Made by a program: the position numbers and the translations under genes. A stretch of DNA of 64,000 nucleotides from Acinetobacter sp. C32I (GTDB lineage Bacteria; Pseudomonadota; Gammaproteobacteria; Pseudomonadales; Moraxellaceae): the NCBI RefSeq assembly GCF_023702715.1, contig NZ_CP098480.1:1054001-1118000 (forward strand). Reading direction: 5' to 3'. Numbering within the stretch: the first letter of the stretch is position 1; each line of letters begins with the position of its first letter. This document shows, piece by piece, positions 51,376-60,057 of the stretch. The notes beneath the pieces were generated by a model, which saw only the letters and a list, made by a program, of their open reading frames with translations, was not told where the DNA came from and did not search any database.

Positions 51376-51571
51376 GCCTATTTATTGAAATAGAAAAATC
51401 AAATAAAATTTCATTTGCATAGATATGCACTTCAAGAATATTAATTTCTGAAGCCTGCTTTTCAATATTGAAAATATTGCTTAATAGGCTAAAACCCCAC
51501 AAAAACATAAACTTGAATAATAAAACTATAGATTCAATTTTTCTTGATAGAAGACTAATCAAATTTTTCAT
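51368..51571 (-). CDS. Possible small membrane protein
   Basis: A 67-residue frame (MKNLISLLSRKIESIVLLFK) with a hydrophobic segment. No ribosome binding site is visible. Convergent with the RelA/SpoT gene. It may not be expressed; listed because it fills an otherwise empty gap. Confidence 0.25.
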   Translation of the reverse strand: MKNLISLLSRKIESIVLLFKFMFLWGFSLLSNIFNIEKQASEINILEVHIYANEILFDFSISINRRR

Positions 51572-51680
51572 TTTTTATCTACTTTTTAATTTAAACCCAT
51601 TGATGAGATGGTTCTCTATTTTTATCGTACTTCTGTTGTGATTGCAACAAAAAAAAAGATAATATAAATAATTTTAAATC

Positions 51681-51708
51681 TTGAATTAAATTACCTTTTT
51701 GGTAATAT
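51681..51708 (+). promoter_or_regulatory. Rightward early promoter with repressor operator
   Basis: TTGAAT (51681-51686), 16 bp, TAATAT (51703-51708). The operator ATTACCTTTTTGGTAAT spans the spacer and -10 box, exactly as at 47551-47582. This is the lambda PL/OL counterpart. Confidence 0.85.
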
Positions 51709-51726
51709 ACATCTCACAGACAACAA

Positions 51727-51762
51727 AAAGCCCCGAAACTTTGGACGGCAACGGGGCTTTGC
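51727..51762 (+). terminator. Leader hairpin (attenuator-like) before the recombination operon
   Basis: AAAGCCCCG and CGGGGCTTT pair with a 17-nt loop, between promoter and first gene. It lacks a long T run. Possibly an attenuator or antitermination element. Confidence 0.5.
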
Positions 51763-51779
51763 ACTTAAGCGAGATAAGT

Positions 51780-51977
51780 ATGAAACAAAAGCCTATACAT
51801 AGTCAAACGTCCAAACGTTTGCACCAGCCCCCTACTGCTGCTGATTATCAGGTCAGTACACTCGATTTCATCAAAGCCAATCTTAAAGATGCACTTAAGC
51901 TCTTCCCTATTATTCTAGTCGTTTTCCTGCTCTGGCTAGTCCTGACCTTTGTCATTTACGGCATCTTTGGAGGATAA
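51780..51977 (+). CDS. Small membrane protein of the recombination operon
   Basis: Start at 51780 (MKQKPIHSQTSKRLHQPP); an upstream in-frame start would include the leader hairpin. 65 residues with a C-terminal hydrophobic helix (LFPIILVVFLLWLVLTFVIY). Function unknown. Confidence 0.55.
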   Translation: MKQKPIHSQTSKRLHQPPTAADYQVSTLDFIKANLKDALKLFPIILVVFLLWLVLTFVIYGIFGG

Positions 51978-51981
51978 GCAC

Positions 51982-52527
51982 ATGGGACAATTACATACAG
52001 CTTCTAACCAAAAAACTAAGCTATTCAACTCGTCATTATCGAACAAAATACAACCGACAAGCTATGACGCACAGCGACTTGTAAGCCCTGTAAATACTGG
52101 GGTTTCAGCATCATATACACAGGGTAAGACCAAGAATTTGGAGCCTGTCATGCAAAAGAAACGCTACACCACACCTTTCGCACAATTCATCTGTAAAGAC
52201 GTGAACGGCTACTACAACGTACGCCTTGGCCCAAAAATTTATCTGGTCAAAGTATCGTTAAATTACACCCCTAATTTTGATGGTGAATTCTTTGGTGGTG
52301 CACAAGCCCCATGCTTTGAGTGGCATTCTATTCTGGTTAAAGAATCACTAGAAAGCCAAGCACGCCCAATCACAGATGAAGAATTAGCGGTGTATTGGCT
52401 AAAAGGTAATATCAAGAAAATCGTAAATTACCAACGTGCCATAGAACGCAGGGCTAAAAGCCAAACACCACGCTATAGCAAAGAACAACGGATTGATTAC
52501 CGCAACGCACAATATAACGGTGCCTAA
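51982..52527 (+). CDS. Hypothetical early phage protein
   Basis: Start at 51982 (MGQLHTASNQKTKLFNS) with GGAGG upstream; 181 residues. The centre (QFICKDVNGYYNVRLGPKIY) is beta-rich, the end basic. It precedes the ERF gene by 8 bases and probably belongs to the recombination module. Not recognised. Confidence 0.6.
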   Translation: MGQLHTASNQKTKLFNSSLSNKIQPTSYDAQRLVSPVNTGVSASYTQGKTKNLEPVMQKKRYTTPFAQFICKDVNGYYNVRLGPKIYLVKVSLNYTPNFDGEFFGGAQAPCFEWHSILVKESLESQARPITDEELAVYWLKGNIKKIVNYQRAIERRAKSQTPRYSKEQRIDYRNAQYNGA

Positions 52528-52535
52528 GGAGATTT

Positions 52536-53258
52536 ATGATGAATGCAGCCGTGAATCAACAAATAGCATCAACCAATACACTAGATGCCTTACAACTTAT
52601 TCAGCTTGAGTTAAAAGCACCAAAGAGCAAATACAACAGCTTTGGTAAATTCCATTACCGTAGCCTTGAAGACATTCTTGAAGGTGTTAAACCACTATTG
52701 CAAAAGTATGGCGCTACCCTTGTTGTTAGTGATGAAGTGCAAGAGATTGGCCCTGTGGTGGTGATTACGGCCAAAGCAGTCTTTACCGATGCCGATGGTA
52801 AACAAACCATGACTACCGCACATGCTGGTGTGGAGATCAATAAAAAAGGAATGGATGTTGCCCAAACTTTTGGTTCATCCAGTTCCTATGCACGTAAATA
52901 CGCATTGAATGGCCTGTTCCTGATTGATGATACCCAAGATGCCGATACTGATGCATATCATCAGCAAACCAATGCACAGACTCGCAACACTCAACAGAAT
53001 GCTCCTGCTCAAAATCAGCAACGCAATCAGAACCAACCACCGGCTCAGCAACAACGCCAGCAGCAAAATCAAACAGCCCAGCCAAATGCAGCGCAGCAGC
53101 TGACCAATGATTTTCAGCAAGCTTTAAATGCAATTCATCACACCGACAAAGAAGCAGATCTAGGCGTGATTTATAAGCAGTTTAAAGGCACACGCTATGA
53201 AGCTCAGATTGTGCAGGCATGTAAGGCAAAAAAGGACATGGAGGGTTGGAGTGCGTAA
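52536..53258 (+). CDS. erf: ERF family single-strand annealing recombinase
   Basis: A 240-residue protein. Residues about 20-140 match ERF: KSKYNSFGKFHYRSLEDIL, VKPLLQKYGATLVVSD and GSSSSYARKYALNGLFLIDD. A Gln/Asn-rich linker (about 150-190) and a short C-terminal helical part follow. ERF proteins anneal single strands for phage recombination and circularisation. AAGGAG lies upstream. Confidence 0.88.
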   Translation: MMNAAVNQQIASTNTLDALQLIQLELKAPKSKYNSFGKFHYRSLEDILEGVKPLLQKYGATLVVSDEVQEIGPVVVITAKAVFTDADGKQTMTTAHAGVEINKKGMDVAQTFGSSSSYARKYALNGLFLIDDTQDADTDAYHQQTNAQTRNTQQNAPAQNQQRNQNQPPAQQQRQQQNQTAQPNAAQQLTNDFQQALNAIHHTDKEADLGVIYKQFKGTRYEAQIVQACKAKKDMEGWSA

Positions 53259-53452
53259 AAACCTACATATTTAAGTATGTGGCCAAGCTTCACGGCAAAG
53301 GCAGCTTACGAGGACGTGTAGAGGCTACGACAGCTCTCCAAGCAAAACAGCAGATATTGCAAGGCAATGAATTGATCAAGGATGTCTCAGTATCGCTATT
53401 AACCAATCAAAAGGCTGCACGTGCGCAGTCTTTTGAAAAAATAAATAACTAA
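53246..53452 (+). CDS. Small hypothetical early protein
   Basis: A 68-residue basic protein (VKTYIFKYVAKLHGKGSLRG). The frame begins with TTG at 53246, inside the end of the ERF gene; GGAGGG lies directly before it with almost no spacing, so the true start is unclear. Coupled to ERF. Not recognised. Confidence 0.45.
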   Translation: MECVKTYIFKYVAKLHGKGSLRGRVEATTALQAKQQILQGNELIKDVSVSLLTNQKAARAQSFEKINN

Positions 53453-53469
53453 TTTGAGGTGAATTAACT

Positions 53470-53700
53470 ATGTCTTGCTTAATTCGAGTATCTGAATTTA
53501 TTAAGCGCGTGTATGGAGACGCTGAAAATGGCGCCACTCCTCCCACTCCCCAAACCATCACCCGTAAATGCCGCATCGGTAAATTGCCTGCTGAATTACA
53601 TGGCGCAGAAGATGGCAAACGAGGTACCTGGTACATCAACTGGGAAGCTTATGAAAAGCAAACTGGCGATGAGTTAGTAAATAAAGTACTGCAAGGTTAA
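53470..53700 (+). CDS. Excisionase-like DNA-binding protein
   Basis: A 76-residue protein. LIRVSEFIKRVYGDAENG, ITRKCRIGKLPAE and GTWYINWEAYEKQTGDE form the winged-helix pattern of Xis/MerR-like excisionases. Two bases before the integrase gene; it should direct the integrase towards excision. Confidence 0.75.
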   Translation: MSCLIRVSEFIKRVYGDAENGATPPTPQTITRKCRIGKLPAELHGAEDGKRGTWYINWEAYEKQTGDELVNKVLQG

Positions 53701-53702
53701 AA

Positions 53703-54824
53703 ATGTCACGTTCTAGAAATGCAGGCAACAAAGACTTGCCTGCGAATCTCTATAGGGATAATGGTAAATCTTGGCGATATCGCCATCCTGAAACGGGTAA
53801 ATTTCATTCTATGGGGAGTAACAAGGCGATTGCAGTTCAAGCTGCACGTAAACTTAACTCATTGCTGATTCAGGAAGAAGATTATGTTTCTAGCGTAACT
53901 GGCAAAACAGTCTCATTTAAAGATTTTTGCGAACAGTTCCTTGAAGAAAAGAGACGTAAAGATGGTCGCCCTATATCGGACAACACAAAGAAGAATTATC
54001 AAATTCAGTTGAACCGAATTTTCAAAGTCTGGGGTAATAAATCTTTAGACTCCATTACTCTAAAAATGATAAATGATCAATTAGATGAGCTGACACCCTC
54101 AAACCGTAAGGCGCTTAGAAGCTTGCTTTGTAATATTTTTGATGTAGCGATGAGTAAAGGGATCTGCCCTGATAACCCTGCCCGTATTACTTTGACAAAG
54201 CACGTTCAGAGACAACGTAAGCGCCATACGGTTGCAGGACTACAACAGATTAGGGCTCATTCCCCATTATGGCTCCAGAACGCAATTGACCTATCTCTTT
54301 TAACCACTCAAAGACGTACGGATATTGTGGCTCTTCGTTGGACTGATATTTATGATGGATATATTCATATTGCACAACAGAAAACCACCACCGATTCATT
54401 CGATGAATTTGAGGTGATGGAAGGTGCTGGATATGTTCGAATTAAAATTGATGCAGAACTGCAAAAAGTTTTAGATCGATGCAAATCGGCTAAAGTTGTT
54501 ACTCCGTTTGTAATTTATCAAATCCCCAAGCGTAAAACTAAAAATGCAAATAAAGAGCACTGGACTCAAATTCTTCCTCAGTATTTATCCGAGGAATTTT
54601 TGAAGATCGTTAAACTCGCTAAGGCATATCCAGATCTGAAAGGTAGGCAAATTCCGACTTTTCATGAAATACGATCACTGGCTATTTTCTTACATAAAAA
54701 AGCAGGTCGAAGTGCTCAAGCTTTGGCTGGCCATAGCTCAGTAAAAATGACCGAACATTATGAGGCTGGACATGAAATTGTTTGGAATGATGTTGATGTT
54801 GGAATTGCCCTGCCATTTGCCTAA
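53703..54824 (+). CDS. int: Lambda-type tyrosine integrase
   Basis: A 373-residue protein. The N-terminal arm-binding domain (DLPANLYRDNGKSWRYRHPE) is very like lambda Int. Catalytic residues visible: Arg204 (TTQRRTDIVALRW), Lys227, His321-x-x-Arg324 (HEIRSLAIF), His344 (LAGHSSVKM) and Tyr353 (TEHYEAG). It integrates and, with the excisionase, excises the prophage. Last phage gene before the attachment site. Confidence 0.93.
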   Translation: MSRSRNAGNKDLPANLYRDNGKSWRYRHPETGKFHSMGSNKAIAVQAARKLNSLLIQEEDYVSSVTGKTVSFKDFCEQFLEEKRRKDGRPISDNTKKNYQIQLNRIFKVWGNKSLDSITLKMINDQLDELTPSNRKALRSLLCNIFDVAMSKGICPDNPARITLTKHVQRQRKRHTVAGLQQIRAHSPLWLQNAIDLSLLTTQRRTDIVALRWTDIYDGYIHIAQQKTTTDSFDEFEVMEGAGYVRIKIDAELQKVLDRCKSAKVVTPFVIYQIPKRKTKNANKEHWTQILPQYLSEEFLKIVKLAKAYPDLKGRQIPTFHEIRSLAIFLHKKAGRSAQALAGHSSVKMTEHYEAGHEIVWNDVDVGIALPFA

Positions 54825-54913
54825 ATGACATAAATACGCTTCACAAATGGGATTTCTAAGTTATTGTTTTCTATGGTTTCTATAAGTCCCATTTTTACGT
54901 TAAAAAACGCTAA

Positions 54914-54994
54914 TTTTTACTATAATAATTCATATAAATCATTATCTTAATTTAATTTATCGCCATTACATTTTGATAGTTTGGATAGTAAAAA
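54914..54994. other. Probable right attachment-site region
   Basis: TTTTTACTAT at 54914-54923 and its inverted copy ATAGTAAAAA at 54985-54994 flank the truncation point of the glycosylase gene. Inverted 10-bp copies around the crossover are usual for tyrosine integrase core sites. The matching left site is not in the window. Confidence 0.4.
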
Positions 54995-55104
54995 TCCATC
55001 TTCCAGCGAGTTTGTGGCGGTGGAAAACTGCCCAACATCAGCAGCTTTGCAGTCGCAGGTAAAAATGGTTGTAATGGATGTGTTTCTATTTCGATATCAG
55101 TCAT
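54952..55104 (-). pseudogene. Uracil-DNA glycosylase family gene, 5' fragment cut by prophage
   Basis: Reads MTDIEIETHPLQPFLPATAK, then LLMLGSFPPPQTRWKMDFYY and PNYQNVMAIN with a stop. The LGSFPPP and FYYPNYQN motifs are those of uracil-DNA glycosylase family proteins, where QN is normally followed by DMWR. After QN the sequence leaves the family, so the prophage border lies near 54967-54975. The remaining part should lie beyond the left end of the prophage. Confidence 0.7.
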
Positions 55105-55829
55105 TTATACAAAGAGCCAAATTTTAAATTGAGCGAAAAGTTCCGTTTATTTTATAGAATCTTCCAGTGTTTTGCTTGGATCTTTTGTTGGTGAAAATTT
55201 CACCTTAACAAAATTTTAACAATATCTTTTATTGGAATGAGATTTGAATTTGCTGATTTGACAGACGTAAATTAAATGTAAATTTGCTTCCAAGTCATAG
55301 CAAAATCGCTTTTTAAAGCGGTTTTGCGGATGCGAGTTCAACTCTGATGGCGTCATTTGAACTAAATCAATAACATTCTGTTTTTTTTAAATTTTATTTT
55401 TATACAACTCAGTTTTACCCAATCTTGCCCATTACCCCTTTGTCACTTTTTTGATGGGTTAAAATTTTTGCTCAATAATAATACTGCTCTATTCAGATCT
55501 TCAGTATGTAGTCTCCTAAGAACAATATTTGTACCTGAAAACCAGAAATTGTCTGGCTCTTTCTTTTCTAAGCCTTCTGAACTTATGTGTGGGACATCTT
55601 TGAAGTCTGATCGTCGACCATCCAAGCCAACAATGTACATAGAATGCCGACTGGAAAAATAAAGACCACTCTTGATTTACTAAGATGGCTGATGCACTGG
55701 ATTAGACACGCTCTTGTCGCAACATAGTGCATTTTTCATTTAAATTATCCAATAAAATCAAAATTTAGCGTGGCACAAAATTTGCTCTAGCCTTATTCAT
55801 TATTTTTAAAATTCGTTAAGGTATATTCT
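55105..55829. other. Chromosomal region without a recognised gene
   Basis: About 720 bases. It holds a hairpin-like AATCGC..GCGGTTTT region near 55303-55327 and a leftward frame of 65 codons at 55443-55640 (MYIVGLDGRRSDF) without ribosome binding site, perhaps a gene remnant. The promoter of the acetamidase-like gene should lie near 55770-55820. Confidence 0.4.
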
Positions 55830-56825
55830 ATGTTTAAGCGCTCGCTCCTTTCACTAATCATTTTCAGCAGTTTTGTAACACCAACAGTTTATGCAGAAAG
55901 TTTTAATATTCTTAAACAGATCTCAAGCAAACCTATTCAGCTAAAAGACGGTGATTACAAAGGTAATTATTATGTCCCTTCAACTTTAGATACTATCACT
56001 TGGGGCTATTTACCCAATAAAGATGCCAAACCTGTTATTTCAGTCTCCTCAGGAAGTGTAGTGACCTTTGATACTGTCTCTCATGAAGGTTTATTGGAAG
56101 ATCAAGGACGTGATGCTGAAAAATATTTCAAATCGAAAGGTGTCAAAGCTGAAAACATTCTGGATGAAGCAAAAACAATTACTAGGTCGAATTTAAAACA
56201 TGATTTCCACAAAGATGGCCCTCATATCGTTACTGGGCCTATTGAAATCCAAGGTGCGCAGCCTGGTGATATTTTAAAGGTCGAAGTCATTAAAGTTGAA
56301 CCCCGTGTTCCTTATGGTGTTATTTCCAATCGTCATGGTAAAGGCGCACTGGTGGGTGAATTTCCCAAAAAATCTAAACAAGAAAATGCATCTGCTGCTC
56401 ACCCTGAACGCTATGGGAATGTTTCGGTATTTACCCCTATAGAAAGGAACGCCAAGGGTGAATACGAAGGTGTACTCAAAACTGAATCAGGTAAAGCAAT
56501 ACGTTTCCCGCTTTATCCATTTATGGGCATCATGGGCGTGGCAGCGAACACCTCTGAGCCTGTACATTCTGTCCCTCCTGCCATGTATGGCGGTAATATT
56601 GATATCAATGAATTAGGTGCTGGATCAACCATCTATTATCCGGTACAAGTTGCTGGTGCACTGTTCTATACTGGCGATAGTCATTTTTCACAGGGAGATG
56701 GTGAGGTAGCTCTAACAGCCTTGGAAGCATCTGCTCGCGCAACACTTAAATTTACCTTATTAAAAGCAGGCAAAGATAAGATTCCAGGTAAGGAAATTAT
56801 GCAACCATTGGCCGATATGTTATAA
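55830..56825 (+). CDS. Exported acetamidase/formamidase family protein
   Basis: A 331-residue protein with signal peptide (MFKRSLLSLIIFSSFVTPTV, cleavage near YAES). HDFHKDGPHIVTGPIEIQGA, QPGDILKVEVIKVEPRVPYG, MGIMGVAANTS and GGNIDINELGAGSTIYYPVQ match the FmdA/AmdA family. It ends PGKEIMQPLADML, earlier than many relatives, so the C-terminus may be shortened. Substrate unknown; periplasmic amide hydrolysis is likely. Confidence 0.8.
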   Translation: MFKRSLLSLIIFSSFVTPTVYAESFNILKQISSKPIQLKDGDYKGNYYVPSTLDTITWGYLPNKDAKPVISVSSGSVVTFDTVSHEGLLEDQGRDAEKYFKSKGVKAENILDEAKTITRSNLKHDFHKDGPHIVTGPIEIQGAQPGDILKVEVIKVEPRVPYGVISNRHGKGALVGEFPKKSKQENASAAHPERYGNVSVFTPIERNAKGEYEGVLKTESGKAIRFPLYPFMGIMGVAANTSEPVHSVPPAMYGGNIDINELGAGSTIYYPVQVAGALFYTGDSHFSQGDGEVALTALEASARATLKFTLLKAGKDKIPGKEIMQPLADML

Positions 56826-57035
56826 AATCAGTCTTGCTGTAGTTAAATTTTCTATAAATTATGTGAAATGTAATTTAGCTTAGCAAAATAAATATCAATT
56901 AGAAAAGCCATTTTGTACTAGAATATCAAACTGAATTCAAAATAATCGTCAGATAATGTGATTGACAAACATTCAGTAATTCATCTATAAATTATTATAA
57001 ATTTCATATATCTATAAAATCTAGGAATAAGCACA

Positions 57036-57530
57036 ATGGAACATCAGAATGATCTTCATCCTTTGGTTGCTCCATTAGCGGCGCTTAATTACCTACATGA
57101 AGCACATCAATACATCGATAAGAACCTAACAGTGATGCAAGTTTATAATTTAATGACAGGACATCCACCCTTTTGGTTACGTATTGCATTTAAAATCAGA
57201 GATTTTTTAAGTTTAAGGTTAGGAGGTGTTCAACCGATCAGCGGCTTTGATTCGGTTAAACCCGAAAATGTTCAGATCAATGAAAAGTTGGATTTTTTTG
57301 ATGTAGTGAAAATTACGGACAAGGAATTATATTTACAATCTACAGATAAACATCTCAGCGTATTGGTCGCATTACAGCTTCAGGAACATAATGAACAAGA
57401 GAATGAGTTGACCGTCACAACCAGTGTGATTACTTACAATCTTTTTGGAAAGATTTATATGCTTCCGGTCTCCTTGGTACATGATCTAATCATCAAAAAT
57501 TCATTAAAAAATTTAAATCAATCGTGTTAA
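57036..57530 (+). CDS. DUF2867 family protein
   Basis: A 164-residue protein. PPFWLRIAFKIRDFLSLRLG, LDFFDVVKITDKELYLQSTD and SVLVALQLQEH fit the DUF2867 family. No signal peptide. Function unknown. Convergent with the TonB receptor gene. Confidence 0.75.
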   Translation: MEHQNDLHPLVAPLAALNYLHEAHQYIDKNLTVMQVYNLMTGHPPFWLRIAFKIRDFLSLRLGGVQPISGFDSVKPENVQINEKLDFFDVVKITDKELYLQSTDKHLSVLVALQLQEHNEQENELTVTTSVITYNLFGKIYMLPVSLVHDLIIKNSLKNLNQSC

Positions 57531-57538
57531 GTGGCGAC

Positions 57539-57570
57539 CACTGAAAGCGCTTCTAGCGATTTTCTTTCAG
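57539..57570. terminator. Hairpin between convergent genes
   Basis: ACTGAAAG and CTTTCAGT pair with an inner CGCT-tct-AGCG stem. No long T run, so activity is uncertain. Confidence 0.45.
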
Positions 57571-57588
57571 TAGCCAGATTTTATCACC

Positions 57589-59919
57589 TTATATCTTCAT
57601 ACTTACACCAAGCTGAAAACCTCGCCCTGGCAATGGTGCAATATATTTCAATGGGGAATTATGCGGTCTCGCTTCCTCATTCAGTAAATTTGAACCGTTC
57701 AGGAACACGTCAATATCAGAGTTCTTTAATTTCATATGCTTGCTAATCTGCATATCGACCATATTGAAGGCTGGCAATGGCTCTTCCTCCGAAACATTCT
57801 TGCCTAGATATTTCGGTTTATCATAATAAATACTTGAGAGACGTGCAGCCCAATCCCCTTTACTCCACTCTACGCTTGCACCGTAGCGACTGGTTGGCAT
57901 GTTTGGTAAATAATTGCCATCATTAAACAAACTCGTTCGATTCGGATTTAAATTCTTATTTTTCACAAAATCAGCAAACGCACCTAGGGTAAAAAGCCCC
58001 AAACGCTGTGTATTGATTTTCTGTTTTAGATCAACTTCAAAGCCTGTGATTTCTGTATCTGTTTGAGTCCAGTATTTGAGAGGTAAGCGGTTCGCCGTTT
58101 GCATGCCAGAATGAGTAAGATAGAGATAGTTTTCAAATTTCATCTTATATACAGTAGCCTCAAGATTAAAATCTTGATAATTGAATAAAGCGGTCAACTC
58201 TGTATTTTTAGATTTTTCAGGCTCTAACTTTTGATTTCCTTGCTCATTAACCATGATCGAATAATGATTACCACTGGCATAAAGTTCATTCAGCTCTGGT
58301 GCACGCTCTGATACTGAATATCTAAGCTTCATACCTAGATAGTCATTCATTCTGAGATATGAACTGAAACTATAATTTTCCAGATCAAAACTGGTGTCTT
58401 GTAGTGTTGTATTTGGTGAATTACGAGCAACTTTAAAATCGCTGTCTTTGATCGTATGATCAATGCTTTCTTGGCGATAACCTGCATCGAAAGAAACACG
58501 GCCCAAATCAATTTTCTCTTGAACAAAAATCGCTTGTGTCTTGGTATTTACGTTAGGTAAATAGCGTAGTTTCCCGTGTCCTTCAACGCTTCGATTACTC
58601 TGACTCAACCCAAGTAAACCATTCAAATAAGTAAAGGGCTGATGTCTCAATACAATTTCGGCTTGTTTAGTATCAAAGCGGTAATCATTGGCAAGCTGTG
58701 TCCCGAGATATTCACCTGAACGATTGATTACCTGATTCGCTTTAATATCAATGCCTTTCAAAAATGGAATATCAAAATTAATTTGACTGTCTAGGCTATA
58801 TTTCCTTTGATCGGTCTTTACACCAACAGGCAAGCCATCCTCATAAGAAGATTGAAATGACTTATTTTCTAAAGAAAAGCCTGGTACGCCGTATGCATTT
58901 TTCTTTGAATCCGCACTCAAGCCAATATATCCATTTTGCAGAAAGTAGGTACTTCCGATCGCATAATACTGATTTTCTAAATAACTATTGCCTAATTTAC
59001 GATGGTAATTTGGCGTCACATCATTATTAATTCTGTTTTCTTTAAACTTAGCTGTATCAGGCTTATATTCTGGATTTACCGGGTTGGTATACGTTTTACC
59101 ACTCCAAACAGAAGTCGGTTTATCGGTATAAAATGAAAATTGACCATCTGCCCAATCGGGATTCTCAGTCATGAATTGGTCAATATATTGTTGCGATGCG
59201 GTGTTATAGATCTGTTGTATACGTGCATCCTTTTGGCAAGCATCTGCCAATGCTGAATTGACACCGCCCGTTGCAGGAAATACTGCGCTATTACATTGCT
59301 CAGCCTTGCTGTTGCCTGGAATTTTATAAGAAGAAATGTCTTGTTTAGAAAATAAAAAATTGGTTGAAAAGTTGCTTTGATTATTTAAATTCAGCTTAAA
59401 GCCATGTGCATCGGTGCTGTTCCAACCTTTTCGCGCAGCCAGCTCTAAATTATGATCTTTCTTAGGAATTTCTTTGCTAATCAGACCATTCTCTACATTT
59501 ACACTACCACCGATAGCATTTCCGCCGTATCGCACACTATCCGATGACTTATTTACCTGAATAGATTGATTAAATAAAGGATCAAATGGAATGGCAATAT
59601 TACCACTGACAGCATTCATACCATAAATCGATAATCCATCCTCAAGAATTTGTACACGATTGCCACTTAAGCTGCGGATAACTGGTGCTCCTGCATTGGG
59701 GCCAAAAGAGCTACTCTGTACACCTGACACCTGCTTGAGTGCATCCCCTAAAGTTTGATTTTGTGTATTTCGATTTTCTACAACGATATTGTTCCCGATT
59801 GAAAGATCTGTTTCTGCTTTTAAACTGATTTTTGGCAAGATAACAGGACTGTCCTGCTCATTTGCAGATGCTTGCTGATGAATGAATAGAATGGCTATTG
59901 CCAAGGCTTTGTAACGCAC
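57589..59919 (-). CDS. znuD: TonB-dependent receptor, ZnuD-like zinc transporter
   Basis: Start at GTG 59919 (MRYKALAIAILFIHQQASAN signal peptide) with AAGGAG 6 bases upstream; 776 residues. The plug (TLGDALKQVSGVQSSSFGPN, APVIRSLSGNRVQILEDG, GGNAIGGSVNVENG) and a C-terminal beta-barrel ending in a Phe-rich strand (GRGFQLGVSMKI) are typical. The large loop with clustered His/Cys (SKAEQCNSAVFP, DACQKDARIQ) fits ZnuD. A Zur-box-like palindrome lies 20 bases upstream of the start. Zinc uptake across the outer membrane is the likely role. Confidence 0.82.
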   Translation of the reverse strand: MRYKALAIAILFIHQQASANEQDSPVILPKISLKAETDLSIGNNIVVENRNTQNQTLGDALKQVSGVQSSSFGPNAGAPVIRSLSGNRVQILEDGLSIYGMNAVSGNIAIPFDPLFNQSIQVNKSSDSVRYGGNAIGGSVNVENGLISKEIPKKDHNLELAARKGWNSTDAHGFKLNLNNQSNFSTNFLFSKQDISSYKIPGNSKAEQCNSAVFPATGGVNSALADACQKDARIQQIYNTASQQYIDQFMTENPDWADGQFSFYTDKPTSVWSGKTYTNPVNPEYKPDTAKFKENRINNDVTPNYHRKLGNSYLENQYYAIGSTYFLQNGYIGLSADSKKNAYGVPGFSLENKSFQSSYEDGLPVGVKTDQRKYSLDSQINFDIPFLKGIDIKANQVINRSGEYLGTQLANDYRFDTKQAEIVLRHQPFTYLNGLLGLSQSNRSVEGHGKLRYLPNVNTKTQAIFVQEKIDLGRVSFDAGYRQESIDHTIKDSDFKVARNSPNTTLQDTSFDLENYSFSSYLRMNDYLGMKLRYSVSERAPELNELYASGNHYSIMVNEQGNQKLEPEKSKNTELTALFNYQDFNLEATVYKMKFENYLYLTHSGMQTANRLPLKYWTQTDTEITGFEVDLKQKINTQRLGLFTLGAFADFVKNKNLNPNRTSLFNDGNYLPNMPTSRYGASVEWSKGDWAARLSSIYYDKPKYLGKNVSEEEPLPAFNMVDMQISKHMKLKNSDIDVFLNGSNLLNEEARPHNSPLKYIAPLPGRGFQLGVSMKI

Positions 59920-59937
59920 ATTGAACTCCTTATTTTC

Positions 59938-59963
59938 AATTGTTATGTTATAACATAACAATT
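59938..59963. promoter_or_regulatory. Zur-box-like palindrome before znuD-like gene
   Basis: A perfect 26-bp palindrome centred on GTTATAAC, with core TGTTATGTTATAACATAACA. This matches the pattern of gammaproteobacterial Zur sites, so repression by Zur when zinc is sufficient is likely. Confidence 0.75.
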
Positions 59964-60057
59964 AAGTGTTCAAACAAAACCTAAGTTTCATTTTTCATTC
60001 TTAATGTGCGAGAAAAGACATCGTTCAATTCCTTTTGAACGATTGAGTGTGTGACGA

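Larger units (their letters stand above)
1..54990. mobile_element. Temperate siphophage-type prophage (left end outside window)
   Basis: A continuous run of phage modules: holin, tail, head, terminase, replication, repressor, recombination, excisionase, integrase. The right border is placed near 54970-54990, just past the integrase, where a truncated uracil-DNA glycosylase family gene begins on the other side. The left attachment site is not in the window. Gene order is lambda-like but mirrored, and many accessory genes interrupt the structural operon. Confidence 0.93.

Noticed and set aside
55443..55640. 65-codon leftward frame
   Set aside because: No ribosome binding site or family; perhaps a remnant, not listed as a gene.
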